Positions 17,593-28,208 of a stretch of DNA of 64,000 nucleotides are shown piece by piece. Position 1 is the stretch's first letter; each line of letters begins with the position of its first letter. Position numbers and translations under genes: made by a program. This DNA is from Lachnospiraceae bacterium (GTDB lineage Bacteria > Bacillota > Clostridia > Lachnospirales > Lachnospiraceae): NCBI GenBank assembly GCA_017938145.1, contig JAGBCB010000013.1, positions 62,001-126,000 on the forward strand. The letters are read 5' to 3'. Below the pieces are notes generated by a model. The model was not told the DNA's origin. It was given only the letters and a program-made list of their open reading frames with translations, and did not search any database.

Positions 17593-20500
17593 CTAATTCT
17601 TTTCTTCCAACAGCTGAAGCATATCGGTTAAAAATTCTTTGAGCAGACCAAACATCCAATCCGCCTCTGCCTTTGGGGTCATTGGTTTCTGCTTTCTCGG
17701 CAGGCTGTACACGAAGTACGGATTTGCCTCCAGCACAAACTTCAGATTATTTTTCCGTTGCTCCAAAAATCCCTGCAACAGCTCAGTTTTTAACCGCGCC
17801 TTCGGATACAGCGTCAGCTTGATATCATTTCCCATCTGCTTACATTCGCTGATATATACAGTATGGCACATTGCCTTTAAAAGCGCAATCTGTAAAAGGC
17901 TGTCAAATGCGGTTGGAATATCGCCGTAGCGGTCCACCAGTTCTTCCGACAAATCGTTAAACTCTTCCTCGGAGTAAATACCTGCCACCCGCTTATACAT
18001 ATCGAGCTTGTGCACCTCGTTTCGGATATAGGTAGCCGGAATATAGGCATCCACTTCAAAGTCCATAACGGTTTCAAAGGAGTCCTCTTCCTTCCGCTCG
18101 CCCTTTACATCCAGCACTGCTTCATTTAACATCTTGCAGTACAAATCATAGCCCACTGCTTCCATGTGGCCGCTCTGCTCCGCACCCAGTAAATTTCCGG
18201 CGCCGCGGATTTCCAGGTCACGCATGGCAATTTTAAAGCCGGAGCCCAGCTCCGTGAACTGGCGGATCGCCTGCAGACGCTTTTCTGCCACTTCCTTCAA
18301 CATTTTGTCCCGTTTATACATTAAAAATGCATAGGAGGTACGGTTGGAACGGCCCACACGGCCTCTTAACTGATATAACTGGCTAAGACCCATACGGTCC
18401 GCATCATCAATAATCATGGTGTTGGCATTGGAAATATCCAGGCCCGTTTCAATAATGGTAGTGGAAATGAGCACATCAATTTCGCCGTTGATAAACTCAT
18501 ACATGATTTTTTCCAGCTGCCGCTCACTCATCTGGCCATGGGCATAGGCAATTTCCGCCTCCGGCACCAGACGTGCCACCTGGTTCGCCACTTCTTCAAT
18601 ACCATTTACCCGGTTATACACATAGTAAACCTGACCGCCACGCACCAGCTCACGGTGGATGGCCTCTTTGATGATTTCATCATTATGTTCCATGACAAAG
18701 GTCTGGATCGGCAGACGGTCCACCGGCGGCTCCTCCAGTACCGACATGTCACGGATGCCTGCAAGACTCATATGCAGAGTCCGGGGAATCGGTGTGGCAG
18801 TCAGGGTAAGTACATCGATGTTTTCTCTCATCTGCTTGATTTTTTCTTTGTGGGCAACTCCGAAACGCTGCTCCTCATCCACAATCAACAAGCCAAGATT
18901 TTTAAACTGTACGTCCTTGGAAAGCACCCGGTGGGTACCGATAACAATATCCACCTCGCCCTTGGAAAGCCCCTCCAGCACTGCCTTTTGCTGGGCAGGC
19001 GTACGGAATCTGGACAGCATTCCGATGTTGATTGGGAAATTAAGCATGCGGCTTTTAAAGGTATTATAATGCTGCTGCGCCAAAATGGTGGTCGGCACAA
19101 GCACCACCACCTGCTTGCCGTTTTCCACTGCCTTAAAGGCAGCACGGATGGCAATCTCGGTTTTTCCGTAACCGACATCGCCGCAAATTAAGCGGTCCAT
19201 AATTTTTTTGCTCTGCATATCCCGCTTGGTATCTTCAATGGCCCGTAGCTGGTCTTCTGTTTCCTCGTACGGGAACAATTCCTCAAATTCTCTCTGCCAT
19301 ACCGAGTCTTCGTCAAAGGCAAATCCGTTTTGTTCCTGACGGTGGGCATATAACTGCACCAGTTCCTCTGCCATATCCTTTACCGCAGATTTTACCCTGG
19401 TTTTGGTCCGCTTCCACTCAGTGGAATTCATTTTACTCAGCTTCGGCTTCTTTGCCGCATCTGCACTGGCATACTTCTGGATACGGTCAAGACCTGTGGT
19501 AGGAACATATAACACCCCGCCGTCGCCATATTCGATTTTAATAAAATCTTTGGTAACCTTTTCTACTTCTATCTGTTCAATACCGCGGTAGATTCCAACA
19601 CCCTGGTCTTCATGAACCACGTAATCACCAAAGGAAAGCTCGTTAAAGCTTTGGATTTTCTGACCGCTGTATTCCCTTTTGTGACGCTTTTTCTTCTTTT
19701 CTCCGCCAAAAATATCACTTTCGGAAATCATGACAAACTTAAGGAACGGATACTCAAAGCCACGGCGTAAGTTTCCCTGGATAACCATAATCTCACCGCC
19801 GTTTACGGTACGTTCCTTGTCATCACTGAAAAACGCCGGAAGCTCATATTCTCTTAAATCTTCCGCAAGACGGGCAGCCCTTGTGCCGGAAGCGGTAACC
19901 ACAATGGTGCGGTAACCCTTCTTTTTCCAGGCAGCGAGATCCTTTACCAAAAGCTCAAAATTGGAATTGTACGGACTGACACTCTTTGCCGGAATATCAA
20001 AACGCACCTTTGCCTTACATAAATCAAAGGTATAATCCAGGGTAGACAGCAGCAGGGTTCTGCGCTTTTCCATTCCGCCGAGCAATTCTTTATAATTAAA
20101 AATAACCTCCGCCTGGCTTGGCAAAATATAGCCCTTTTCCAGTCGTCCGGTCATACTTTCCCTAAATTCCAATGCGGTGGTTTCACCTTTTTCTGCAATG
20201 TGGGCAGGTTCATCCAACACAAATAAGGCATCCTCATCAAAATAGTCGAAAAAGGATACCGTATTATCACAAAAAGAAGTTACATAAGAGTCGATGGCCG
20301 CATGTCCCGGGCAGTATTCCAGATTTTCCAGAAAGTCCTCCGTGGTTCTGCGGATGCGCATAGCCTCTTCGTTTTTCATTTGGCCGCGCAATGTTTCTTC
20401 GGTTTTCTTTGCCTCCGCAAGAATATTTTCCCGTCCCTTTTGTAAATCAGCCGCAGAAAAAATATACTCTGCCGCCGGAAAAATCACAATCTCCCGGATA

Positions 20501-21141
20501 CGCTCCACGGTACGCTGGCTTTCCGCATCAAACACACGGATGGTGTCGATTTCATCACCAAACAGTTCGATTCGGACCGGTGCTTCCTCTGTTAAAGGAA
20601 ACACATCTATAATACCGCCGCGGACCGCAAATTCCCCGGGTACTTCCACCTGGGTCTGCCGCTCGTAGCCAAGAGTAACCAAACGCTTAATCAGCGCCTC
20701 CTCTTCCACCATGTCCGCTTCGGACAAATGAAGCATTTTCTTTTTAATTTCATCAAGCGGAAGTAAGCGGTCAATGCCACCGTCAATGCTTGTAATGATG
20801 GTTACCGGTTCCCCGGAAATCAGCTTTTTGAGCGCAAGAAGCCGCTCCTTTACAATGGCATTGCCGTGAATGTCTGCATTGTAAAAGATGATATCTTTGG
20901 ATGGATAGCATACGACACCGGCATCGTACAGCCGATATTCTTCACATAGTTCTCTTGCTTTTAAATCACTGTAGGTGATGATAACACGTACCGGAAAATG
21001 TTCCGATAATCCTGCAATCAGATGGCACTTCTGGGAATCGATACAGCCGGTTACATGCGCCGGTTTACCTCCCTTTAACAGTACCTTTTCCACCTCTTGG
21101 TATTCACTTATCTCCCGTAATGGTTCCAGATACGCTTTCAT
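17593..21141 (-). CDS. mfd: Transcription-repair coupling factor
   Basis: The 1182-residue translocase removes stalled RNA polymerase and recruits UvrA to template-strand lesions. The UvrB-like N-terminal module occupies about 1-330. The RNA-polymerase-interacting CarD-like domain is near 500-575 (GDYVVHEDQGVGIYRGIE). The motor carries GDVGYGKTEIA, VPTTILAQQH, DEEQRFGV, TATPIPRTLHM, IETGLDI and QLRGRVGRS, and the C-terminal TRCF domain ends the protein. Length and order are standard. Its start overlaps the end of pth by 38 bases in another frame, so the two are translationally coupled. Confidence 0.97.
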   Translation of the reverse strand: MKAYLEPLREISEYQEVEKVLLKGGKPAHVTGCIDSQKCHLIAGLSEHFPVRVIITYSDLKARELCEEYRLYDAGVVCYPSKDIIFYNADIHGNAIVKERLLALKKLISGEPVTIITSIDGGIDRLLPLDEIKKKMLHLSEADMVEEEALIKRLVTLGYERQTQVEVPGEFAVRGGIIDVFPLTEEAPVRIELFGDEIDTIRVFDAESQRTVERIREIVIFPAAEYIFSAADLQKGRENILAEAKKTEETLRGQMKNEEAMRIRRTTEDFLENLEYCPGHAAIDSYVTSFCDNTVSFFDYFDEDALFVLDEPAHIAEKGETTALEFRESMTGRLEKGYILPSQAEVIFNYKELLGGMEKRRTLLLSTLDYTFDLCKAKVRFDIPAKSVSPYNSNFELLVKDLAAWKKKGYRTIVVTASGTRAARLAEDLREYELPAFFSDDKERTVNGGEIMVIQGNLRRGFEYPFLKFVMISESDIFGGEKKKKRHKREYSGQKIQSFNELSFGDYVVHEDQGVGIYRGIEQIEVEKVTKDFIKIEYGDGGVLYVPTTGLDRIQKYASADAAKKPKLSKMNSTEWKRTKTRVKSAVKDMAEELVQLYAHRQEQNGFAFDEDSVWQREFEELFPYEETEDQLRAIEDTKRDMQSKKIMDRLICGDVGYGKTEIAIRAAFKAVENGKQVVVLVPTTILAQQHYNTFKSRMLNFPINIGMLSRFRTPAQQKAVLEGLSKGEVDIVIGTHRVLSKDVQFKNLGLLIVDEEQRFGVAHKEKIKQMRENIDVLTLTATPIPRTLHMSLAGIRDMSVLEEPPVDRLPIQTFVMEHNDEIIKEAIHRELVRGGQVYYVYNRVNGIEEVANQVARLVPEAEIAYAHGQMSERQLEKIMYEFINGEIDVLISTTIIETGLDISNANTMIIDDADRMGLSQLYQLRGRVGRSNRTSYAFLMYKRDKMLKEVAEKRLQAIRQFTELGSGFKIAMRDLEIRGAGNLLGAEQSGHMEAVGYDLYCKMLNEAVLDVKGERKEEDSFETVMDFEVDAYIPATYIRNEVHKLDMYKRVAGIYSEEEFNDLSEELVDRYGDIPTAFDSLLQIALLKAMCHTVYISECKQMGNDIKLTLYPKARLKTELLQGFLEQRKNNLKFVLEANPYFVYSLPRKQKPMTPKAEADWMFGLLKEFLTDMLQLLEEKN

Positions 21142-21718
21142 TCTTTTCCTGCTTCTTTTTCTTGTTAAACAAGTTCATGGCAGCGGACAATTCGTCCATA
21201 ACAAACATTTCACAGGCTCTGGCTGCATCTGCCAAGGCTTCCCGCATTAACGGTTCTTCCTCTGCAGAGAAACGGCCAAGCACATAGTCTGCCAAGTCCC
21301 AGCCGGCCGGCTTTTCGCCCACACCAATACGGACTCTGGCAAACTGCTCCGTACCAAGGTGGGCAATAATATTTTTAATGCCGTTATGACCGCCTGCGCT
21401 GCCCTTTTCCCGGACTCTTAGCTGTCCCGGTGCCAGACTGACATCATCATAACAGACAATAATGTCCTCCGGCCCCGCCTTGTAAAAGTCCAGCACATCA
21501 CGGACACTTTCTCCGCTTAAATTCATATATGTCTGAGGCTTCAATAAAATAACCTTTTCGCCTCCGATAATTCCTTTTCCACATAACGCTTTGTGCTTTT
21601 TTTCCGTTACACTGATGCGGTGGTCGTCCGCCAGACGGGTAATAACATCAAAACCGATGTTATGTCTGGTTCCCACATACTGTGCGGTAGGATTACCTAA
21701 ACCGATAATAAACTTCAT
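21104..21718 (-). CDS. pth: Peptidyl-tRNA hydrolase
   Basis: The 204-residue enzyme releases peptides from prematurely dissociated peptidyl-tRNA. GLGNPTAQYVGTRHNIGFD contains the catalytic His19 and N9; KPQTYMNLSG, CYDDVSL, GSAGGHNGIKNI and RVRIGVG follow in the expected order. The C-terminal 15 residues are a lysine/glutamate-rich extension that overlaps the mfd start. Gene order pth-mfd is conserved in Firmicutes. The ATG at 21718 sits behind a GGGTGAAA-type ribosome site. Confidence 0.96.
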   Translation of the reverse strand: MKFIIGLGNPTAQYVGTRHNIGFDVITRLADDHRISVTEKKHKALCGKGIIGGEKVILLKPQTYMNLSGESVRDVLDFYKAGPEDIIVCYDDVSLAPGQLRVREKGSAGGHNGIKNIIAHLGTEQFARVRIGVGEKPAGWDLADYVLGRFSAEEEPLMREALADAARACEMFVMDELSAAMNLFNKKKKQEKNESVSGTITGDK

Positions 21719-21743
21719 ATAATTTCACCCTTTTGGATACTCT

Positions 21744-23246
21744 TTACTTCTTCTTGGAAATTCTTCCGTTACCGTCCTGGTAAACCGCACCGAATTCCGG
21801 TGTAACGCCCTTGTAATAGAACAGTTCAGATAAGGTTACCAATTCATATCCCTCATTCACCAGATATTCCACGAATTTTTCCACAGCGTCAAAACTGTTC
21901 TGATAAATGGAATGCATCAGTACGATGCCGCCCTTCTCTGCATTGGCCATGGAATTAACCAGCCGGTCATAAATGACTTCTGCACCGTCCGACTGCTTCT
22001 TATACTTGTAGTCCAGGCTGTCCATATTCCAGTTTACAATAATCATCGGAACCTCTAAAGCACGCTTTCCTGCGCTTCCGCCCGGGAATCTTACATAATC
22101 CGGAGCATAACCGGTGGATTTTGCAATTGCTAGATTGGTTGCATTAATTTCGGACCAGATTTCCTTATTGCTTGCACTGCCAAAATCCAGGTCGTGGGAA
22201 TAGGTATGGCTACCCACCTCATGACCGGCTGCAAATGCAGTTCCCGGCATATCCGGATACCAGTCATTAATCCGCTGTCCCAGGAAGAAGAACGTGGTTC
22301 TTCCGTTATACTTCTTAAATAATTCAATAATCTGTTTCTCTACCTTTGGATACGGGCCGTCATCAAAGGTGATGGCAATCATCTTTGCATTCGGATCCAG
22401 TTCGCGGATGCCCGGGCCATTCGGGGTTCCGTCCAGATTGTTTTTAAAGAAGGCTTTTGCTTCCTCTAAATCACAGGCATACGTAAATGCCGGATGATTT
22501 GCGGATAAGGTACCCTCGTCAAAGCAGAATACCAGCTGGTCCTTTGTCAGATAAAACTTCTGATAGTCCTCCGCCTGATAGATCTGGTTATAGGATATAA
22601 AATCGTCCCCTGCCTCTTCCGGGAAATTATCCTTTACATATTTCTGCAGACGTTCCTTCACCACCGCGAAGTAGGTATCTTTAATCAAATTGCTTCCGGT
22701 TACCTGCTCTGCCGTATCTAAATTGTATACTACCGGATAAATATCACTTTCCTTCTGGAACACCACGGAGAAATAGATACCGTTGGCAAAGCTTGCATAG
22801 CAAACTTCATCCTCTATACCGAAGATTTCCTCGGCCTGCCAGCGAAGCTGTGCATCTACCACTGCATTACCGGAGAATTCCATAGTTCGCACCGGCGGCA
22901 ATGTAGGCGTCGGTGACGGCGTTGGAGTCGGTGTTCCGGTTGGTGTTGGAGTTGCCGTAGGCGTTGGAGAAAGCATTGGTGTAGGCGACAGTGTTGGTGT
23001 CGGTGTATTAGATGGAACCGGAGTGTTGGTTGGCACCACAATCTCCGTTGGTGACGGAGTCACAATACCCGGCTTTAAAACCTCCTGCACATTGTTTCTG
23101 TTCTTCCACTCCATGAAGTTGTTATACCCCTTCATACGCAGCATATAAATAGCCGCTAAAAGCACTAATAGGATAATCCAGGTAATCAATAATATATAAA
23201 TAGCAACTTTCATTGCTGATTTTCCGCGTTTTTTTGTTCTTCCCAT
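21744..23246 (-). CDS. Membrane-anchored polysaccharide deacetylase (NodB domain)
   Basis: The ATG at 23246 behind AAGGAAAGAGAT is preferred to the ATG at 23279 and gives 500 residues. A short basic N-terminus and one membrane helix (about 12-35) are followed by a Pro/Thr-rich linker (about 60-118). A DUF4163/DUF3298-like domain spans about 125-260 and the NodB catalytic domain about 288-490. The metal-binding and catalytic residues are present: TFDDGP (D295, D296), HTYSH (H347, H351), RFPGG and IVLMHS. It should remove N-acetyl groups from peptidoglycan or another wall glycan, a modification that resists lysozyme. It lies 25 bases upstream of pth. Confidence 0.92.
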   Translation of the reverse strand: MGRTKKRGKSAMKVAIYILLITWIILLVLLAAIYMLRMKGYNNFMEWKNRNNVQEVLKPGIVTPSPTEIVVPTNTPVPSNTPTPTLSPTPMLSPTPTATPTPTGTPTPTPSPTPTLPPVRTMEFSGNAVVDAQLRWQAEEIFGIEDEVCYASFANGIYFSVVFQKESDIYPVVYNLDTAEQVTGSNLIKDTYFAVVKERLQKYVKDNFPEEAGDDFISYNQIYQAEDYQKFYLTKDQLVFCFDEGTLSANHPAFTYACDLEEAKAFFKNNLDGTPNGPGIRELDPNAKMIAITFDDGPYPKVEKQIIELFKKYNGRTTFFFLGQRINDWYPDMPGTAFAAGHEVGSHTYSHDLDFGSASNKEIWSEINATNLAIAKSTGYAPDYVRFPGGSAGKRALEVPMIIVNWNMDSLDYKYKKQSDGAEVIYDRLVNSMANAEKGGIVLMHSIYQNSFDAVEKFVEYLVNEGYELVTLSELFYYKGVTPEFGAVYQDGNGRISKKK

Positions 23247-23407
23247 ATCTCTTTCCTTTACATTTGCATGACCACACATGGCTATACTAAACCCATTTTT
23301 GATTTACTATGTAATGATATACCAAACTCAAATTTTTCTCAAGTGGAAAATCTGTATAAAACTGATAATATTTAGATACCCTGCTTTAGTAAAAAGTTTC
23401 AAATCAA

Positions 23408-23463
23408 TTAAAAAAAGAAAGGACTGCCGCATTTATGATTCTTACATCATAAACGGGCAGTCC
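23408..23463 (-). terminator. Intrinsic terminator after spoVG
   Basis: On the minus strand a long stem (GGACTGCCCG...GGCAGTCC with a second paired segment TTTATGAT/ATCATAAA) is followed by TTTCTTTTTTT. It lies 37 bases after the spoVG stop and ends the glgC-glgD-spoVG unit or spoVG alone. Confidence 0.9.
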
Positions 23464-23499
23464 GTTACTTTAGTTGTTTAGTTTAACCGTGAATTACGG

Positions 23500-23781
23500 T
23501 TATTCGGCACTTTCTAAAGTACCCTCTTCCAGTGCCTTTTCATAGTGGTCCAGAATAGTTTTCTGAATCATGTCTCTGGTTCCGGAATTGATTGGATGAG
23601 CAATATCTCTGTATTCTCCTTCACCTGTCTTGCGACTTGGCATTGCAATGAAAAGTCCCTTATCACCGTCAATCACTTTAATGTCGTGGACTACAAATTC
23701 ATTATCCAGAGTAATGGAAACGACTGCTTTCATCTTTCCTTCTTTTGCTACCTGACGAATTCTGACATCTGTAATCTGCAC
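23500..23781 (-). CDS. spoVG: SpoVG family regulator (RNA/DNA-binding)
   Basis: The 93 residues match SpoVG end to end: [11 protein letters not shown], a [19 protein letters not shown] core, the signature FIAMPSRK and [10 protein letters not shown]. In Firmicutes the protein is a conserved nucleic-acid-binding regulator linked to septation, sporulation and capsule. The start codon is GTG at 23781, with AAAGGGG nine bases upstream. It follows glgD by about 50 bases on the same strand and ends in a strong terminator. Confidence 0.96.
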   Translation of the reverse strand: MQITDVRIRQVAKEGKMKAVVSITLDNEFVVHDIKVIDGDKGLFIAMPSRKTGEGEYRDIAHPINSGTRDMIQKTILDHYEKALEEGTLESAE

Positions 23782-23832
23782 TTGCGTAAACCCCTTTCTC
23801 TCCTATGTGACCCCTACTGTCACATGCTCCTC

Positions 23833-24954
23833 CTACATTTCGTATCTAGCTTCTTTCTCCAGTACAATCTTCACCTTACCAGGCTCACCGATATACTGGG
23901 AGTTTGGTTTGATGGAGTCGCGGCTTTCTACCACGCAGTTTTCGATTACTACGTTGTCGCCGATATGCACATCATTTAAAATGATACTGTTCTTGATGGT
24001 AACGTTGTTGCCAACATAAACCTTCTTAAACAGGATGGAGTTCTCTACGGTTCCGTTTAAAATACATCCACTGGAAATTAAGCTGTTCTTTACACAAGAA
24101 CCAGGATTGTACTTTGCCGGAGGACAGTCATCGATTCTGGAATAAACATCCGGATACTCTTTAAAGAAGTATGTTCTGATATCTTTGTCCAGGAAATCCA
24201 TGTTGGTGCTGTAGTAAGCATCTACTGTGGAGATGTTGCTCCAGTACTCGTCCATTTCATATGCATAAATCTTCTTGTTATCTTTATAGCGGATTAAAAT
24301 ATCCTTTACGAAGTCGTAACGGTCTTCTCTTTCTGCTTCTTCGATGAGTTCGATGAGAAGTCTTCTACGGATAACGTAAATACCTGTAGAAATGGTGTTA
24401 GACTTGGATACTAAAGGCTTTTCTTCGAATTCTGTAATTCTGCCCTCGGAGTCTACATTTACTACACCGAAACGGGTAGCATCTTCTTCCGGATCAAGCA
24501 CTGTGGTAACTACAGTAATATCTGCCTTCTTTTCTACATGCTGCTCCAACACTTTGTTGTAGTCCAGCTTATATACACAGTCACCGTTTGCAATTACTAC
24601 ATATGGCTCATGACTGTTCTTTAAGAAGGTTAAGTTCTGTGCAATGGCATCTGCGGTACCGCGGTACCAGAAACCGTTGTCCTTGGTTACGGTTGGTGTA
24701 AATACAAACAGACCTCCCTGCTTTCTACCGAAGTCCCACCACTTAGAGGAGCTTAAATGCTCATTTAAGGAACGGGAATTGAACTGGGTCAGCACTGCCA
24801 CCTTCTGTACGTGGGAATTGGACATGCTGCTCAGTGCAAAGTCAATGGCACGATAGCTTCCTGCCACCGGCATAGCCGCGATGGCACGCTTATTGGAAAG
24901 CTCCTGCATCTTTAAATTATTACCACCTGCTAAAATAATACCGATTGCTCTCAT
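23833..24954 (-). CDS. glgD: Glucose-1-phosphate adenylyltransferase regulatory-type subunit GlgD
   Basis: This 373-residue GlgC paralogue has a degenerate nucleotide loop: [17 protein letters not shown] replaces the canonical LAGGxGxRL pattern. The later nucleotidyl-transferase motifs ([15 protein letters not shown]) and a left-handed beta-helix C-terminus (about 280-360) are present. In clostridia GlgD forms a hetero-oligomer with GlgC and modulates ADP-glucose synthesis for glycogen storage. Its start codon overlaps the glgC stop by 4 bases (ATGA), so the two are translationally coupled. Confidence 0.95.
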   Translation of the reverse strand: MRAIGIILAGGNNLKMQELSNKRAIAAMPVAGSYRAIDFALSSMSNSHVQKVAVLTQFNSRSLNEHLSSSKWWDFGRKQGGLFVFTPTVTKDNGFWYRGTADAIAQNLTFLKNSHEPYVVIANGDCVYKLDYNKVLEQHVEKKADITVVTTVLDPEEDATRFGVVNVDSEGRITEFEEKPLVSKSNTISTGIYVIRRRLLIELIEEAEREDRYDFVKDILIRYKDNKKIYAYEMDEYWSNISTVDAYYSTNMDFLDKDIRTYFFKEYPDVYSRIDDCPPAKYNPGSCVKNSLISSGCILNGTVENSILFKKVYVGNNVTIKNSIILNDVHIGDNVVIENCVVESRDSIKPNSQYIGEPGKVKIVLEKEARYEM

Positions 24955-26225
24955 CTGCCATCACCTACCTTAATAATATTCTGACCGGATTCTAACAGTC
25001 CGTGTGGATAATCATCAATTGTTGTTCCGCCGGAAATGGCAACGTTCTTACCAACGCGTACTCTGTTTGGAATAATGGAGTTTTCACCGATAGTAACTAA
25101 GCCGCCGTCATAAATGTCAGGCTTCCACTCGTTTGGAACTTCTTCTCCGATGCCCAGCTCACACTCCCAACCGATGACGCAGTTTTCTGCGATAATTGCC
25201 TTATTAACCTTGGTATCATGACCGATTTCAGTACCCTTCATGATGATGGAATCACGGATAACCGCACCTTCGGAAATAACAACACCAGGACCGATAATGG
25301 AATTGTGAACCTCACCGTAAATTTCTGCACCTTCACCGATGATAGAACGTTCTACAACGGCATCTGCAGCAATATACTGTGGTGGGATTACATCTGCTTT
25401 TGTATAAACCTTCCAGAACTCTTCGTATAAATTGAATTCCGGAATGAGGTCGATAAGTTCCATATTGGATTCCCAATAGGAAGATAAGGTACCAACGTCC
25501 TTCCAATAGCCGTTGAACTCATAAGCGAATACTCTGTCGCCTCTCTTGTGGCAATATGGAATGATATGCTTACCAAAGTCACAGCCCGGCTGGTCGGAAA
25601 GAGCAAGCAGAGCTTCGCGCAGTACCTTCCAGGTAAAGATATAAATACCCATGGAAGCTAAGTTGCTGCGAGGATTCTTTGGCTTTTCTTCAAAGTCTAC
25701 GATTCTTCTTGTATCGTCGGTAATTACGATACCGAAACGGTGAGCCTCTTCCATAGGAACCGGAATGGTAGCCATGGTGATGTCGGCCTTGTTAGCCTTG
25801 TGGAAGTCTAACATAACTTCGTAGTCCATTTTATAAATGTGGTCGCCACCGAGAATCAGAACATACTCTGGATTGAACTGCTCCATATACTTTAAGTTCT
25901 GATAAATAGCATTTGCAGTACCGGTGTACCACTCACTGTTAGTACTCTTCTCATATGGAGGAAGAACGGAAACACCACCTACATTTCTATCAAGATCCCA
26001 CGGGATACCGATACCGATATGGGTGTTTAATCTGAGTGGCTGATACTGAGTCAGTACGCCCACGGTGTCTACACCGGAGTTGATACAGTTGCTGAGCGGG
26101 AAGTCGATGATACGATATTTACCGCCAAAGGTTACTGCAGGCTTCGCGATGGAAGATGTTAAAACACCAAGTCGGGAGCCCTGTCCGCCTGCTAAGAGCA
26201 TGGCAATCATTTCTTTTCTAATCAC
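24951..26225 (-). CDS. glgC: Glucose-1-phosphate adenylyltransferase GlgC
   Basis: The 424-residue catalytic subunit makes ADP-glucose from ATP and glucose-1-phosphate, the committed step of glycogen synthesis. [13 protein letters not shown] is the nucleotide loop; [37 protein letters not shown] and FEEKPKNP follow, and the C-terminus is a hexapeptide beta-helix. The start is GTG at 26225, behind GGAGG with a 6-base spacer. It is the first gene of the glgC-glgD pair and diverges from murC. Confidence 0.97.
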   Translation of the reverse strand: MIRKEMIAMLLAGGQGSRLGVLTSSIAKPAVTFGGKYRIIDFPLSNCINSGVDTVGVLTQYQPLRLNTHIGIGIPWDLDRNVGGVSVLPPYEKSTNSEWYTGTANAIYQNLKYMEQFNPEYVLILGGDHIYKMDYEVMLDFHKANKADITMATIPVPMEEAHRFGIVITDDTRRIVDFEEKPKNPRSNLASMGIYIFTWKVLREALLALSDQPGCDFGKHIIPYCHKRGDRVFAYEFNGYWKDVGTLSSYWESNMELIDLIPEFNLYEEFWKVYTKADVIPPQYIAADAVVERSIIGEGAEIYGEVHNSIIGPGVVISEGAVIRDSIIMKGTEIGHDTKVNKAIIAENCVIGWECELGIGEEVPNEWKPDIYDGGLVTIGENSIIPNRVRVGKNVAISGGTTIDDYPHGLLESGQNIIKVGDGR

Positions 26226-26430
26226 AATTATCCTCCATTCTTCAAAGCGTAAAACGCTGTATTCTTGTGTTATAAAACGATTATAGCACTAATTTTCGAA
26301 AATGTGAATATTTTTTACAAAAATCTTTTTCATTTTTTCTTTTTTTTATTAATATTTACCAAAGTTTGTCGTTTTGTCGAAAAACTGGTAATTATATATC
26401 AGGCATATGTCCTATATTTTCAAAAGAATC

Positions 26431-26459
26431 TTTTCATTTTCAAAAAAATGTTCTATACT
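26431..26459 (+). promoter_or_regulatory. Probable murC promoter
   Basis: TATACT at 26454-26459 is a good -10 element, with TTTTCA (26431-26436) as a weak -35 at 17 bases. It lies 41 bases before the murC start in the 275-base divergent gap with glgC. The rest of the gap is T-rich and shows no gene or clear riboswitch. Confidence 0.5.
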
Positions 26460-26500
26460 TAATAGTAAATATTACATAAAATAATAAGGAAGTGACTCCT

Positions 26501-27907
26501 ATGTATCAGATTGATTTCAATAAACCCGTACGCATTCATTTCATCGGCATCGGCGGCATCAGTATGAGCGGTCTGGCAAGACTTCTGGCAAGCCGCGGCT
26601 TTACCGTTTCCGGCTCCGACTGGCATGAAAGCGACTTGACAAAAGAACTGGAGGCCCTGGGTATCCGCGTAGCCATCGGACAACGTGCCGAAAATATTAC
26701 AAAAGACATTGATTTAGTGGTCTACACCGCTGCGGTCCACAGTGACAACGAAGAATTCTGCGCCGCACAGGAAGCAAACATTCCGCTTATGCCGCGTTCC
26801 GTACTGCTGGGCCAGATTATGAAGCAGTATCCGCACTCTGTGGGCATTGCCGGCACCCATGGCAAAACCACCACCACATCCATTCTTTCCGTACTTTTAC
26901 TGGCGGGAGAACTGGACCCTACCATCACCGTAGGCGGTGTGCTTGATGTCATCGGCGGTAACCTGCGCATCGGCTCCTCTGACTATTTTGTGGCAGAGGC
27001 ATGTGAATACACTAATACATTCTTATCGTTATATCCGACCGACGTTATCGTATTAAACGTAGAGGAAGACCATCTGGACTTCTTTAAGGACATAAATGAC
27101 ATCCGTGCTTCCTTTGCAAAATATGTGGAACTGGTACCTGCCCACGGTACTGCCTATGTTAACAGTGAAATCGAAGAATATGCCTCCCTGTTTGCAGGTG
27201 CTTCCTGTCAGGTGGCAAGCTACGGAATCTTAGAGGGAGAACTTTCTTCGGAAAACCTGTCCTCCCCATATACCTATGCGGCTGCCAACGTAGTTTATGA
27301 CAACCATGGCTGCGGCTCCTTTGATTTTATTGCGGAGGGCAAATTCCTCGGAAGAGTACAAATGGGTCTCATTGGACGCCACAATGTGAGCAACGCCCTG
27401 CCGGCCATTGCCCTGGCATTAAAGTACGGCGTTTCCATGGAAACCATCATCGGGGCACTGCCGTCCTTCACCGGCACCAGACGCCGTTTCGAATACAAGG
27501 GAACCTTAGGCGGCATCACCATTTACGATGACTACGCCCACCACCCAACCGAAATCAAGGCTACCCTTTCTTCCGCAAAGTGCGGCCAGAAGCGTACCGT
27601 TACCGTATTCCAGCCTCATACCTACACCAGAACCAAGGCCCTGCTTTCCGAATTTGCAGAAGCTCTGGCTTTATCCGATGTGGTTGTGCTGGCAAAAATC
27701 TATGCTGCAAGAGAATTGGATACCCTTGGTGTATCCTCCCAAACCCTGGCAGATGTAATCTCAAAAAAAGGTAAAGAAGTTTACTGTTTTGATACTTTCG
27801 ACGAAATTGAAAACTTTTTATTACAATTTTGCGAAGACGGCGATTTGTTAATAACTATGGGCGCCGGAGATATCGTAAAAGTGGGCGAAAATCTCTTGGG
27901 CCTCTAA
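26501..27907 (+). CDS. murC: UDP-N-acetylmuramate--L-alanine ligase
   Basis: MurC adds L-Ala to UDP-MurNAc with ATP, the first step of the peptidoglycan peptide stem. HFIGIGGISMSGLA is the UDP-substrate loop, GTHGKTTTTS the ATP loop, and EACEY, NVEEDHLDFF and DDYAHHPTEI follow in the family order. The ATG at 26501 is chosen because AAGGA lies 10 bases upstream; the in-frame GTG at 26492 is too close to that site. That gives 468 residues, normal for MurC. The gene stands alone and is followed by a DnaA-box cluster. Confidence 0.97.
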   Translation: MYQIDFNKPVRIHFIGIGGISMSGLARLLASRGFTVSGSDWHESDLTKELEALGIRVAIGQRAENITKDIDLVVYTAAVHSDNEEFCAAQEANIPLMPRSVLLGQIMKQYPHSVGIAGTHGKTTTTSILSVLLLAGELDPTITVGGVLDVIGGNLRIGSSDYFVAEACEYTNTFLSLYPTDVIVLNVEEDHLDFFKDINDIRASFAKYVELVPAHGTAYVNSEIEEYASLFAGASCQVASYGILEGELSSENLSSPYTYAAANVVYDNHGCGSFDFIAEGKFLGRVQMGLIGRHNVSNALPAIALALKYGVSMETIIGALPSFTGTRRRFEYKGTLGGITIYDDYAHHPTEIKATLSSAKCGQKRTVTVFQPHTYTRTKALLSEFAEALALSDVVVLAKIYAARELDTLGVSSQTLADVISKKGKEVYCFDTFDEIENFLLQFCEDGDLLITMGAGDIVKVGENLLGL

Positions 27908-27908
27908 C

Positions 27909-28070
27909 TTATCCACATTATCCACAGCTTGTTTTTCATTTTGTTGAAAACCGGGCTGTGGATTACTTTTTGGAAAGTTAGACATTGGTAGAACCGATAA
28001 AATATCAGTTTTGCCAAAAAACGACATGGTTTGTTTCAACATTTCCACAAAGTTATCCACATTATCCACA
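27909..28070. promoter_or_regulatory. Cluster of DnaA boxes: two tandem doublets
   Basis: Perfect DnaA boxes (TTATCCACA) lie at 27909-27917, 27918-27926, 28053-28061 and 28062-28070. They are arranged as two back-to-back direct doublets 144 bases apart. Near-matches occur at 27957-27965 (TGTGGATTA, reverse) and about 28042-28049 (TTTCCACA). The 286-base gap between murC and the dnaD gene holds no ORF. The cluster could be a DnaA-controlled promoter for the helicase-loader genes or a DnaA-titration site. Confidence 0.85.
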
Positions 28071-28126
28071 AAAACATTCTACCAAATAGGTACGATTTTC
28101 CACCTATTTTCGTTTTTCTAAAAATG

Positions 28127-28135
28127 TGTTATACT
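28127..28135 (+). promoter_or_regulatory. Extended -10 promoter of the dnaD-dnaI operon
   Basis: TGTTATACT is an extended -10 element (TG-N-TATACT) 73 bases before the DnaD-like start; no good -35 is seen. A small hairpin (GCGTCA/TGACGC, 28143-28162) lies in the leader just after the expected start. Placement behind the DnaA boxes suggests DnaA control. Confidence 0.6.
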
Positions 28136-28208
28136 CAGTCTCGCGTCAGTTCAATTTGACGCTCTTTGTGTCTTACCGGGCACAAATCACAGAATGGGAG
28201 TTAGAGTT

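Noticed and set aside
26492-26500. GTG start for murC
   Set aside because: The AAGGA site is only one base away; the ATG nine bases later has proper spacing and fits MurC N-termini.
27909-28070. Chromosomal replication origin
   Set aside because: DnaA boxes are present, but dnaA, dnaN, rnpA or gidA are not, and no AT-rich unwinding element is obvious; regulation or titration is more likely.
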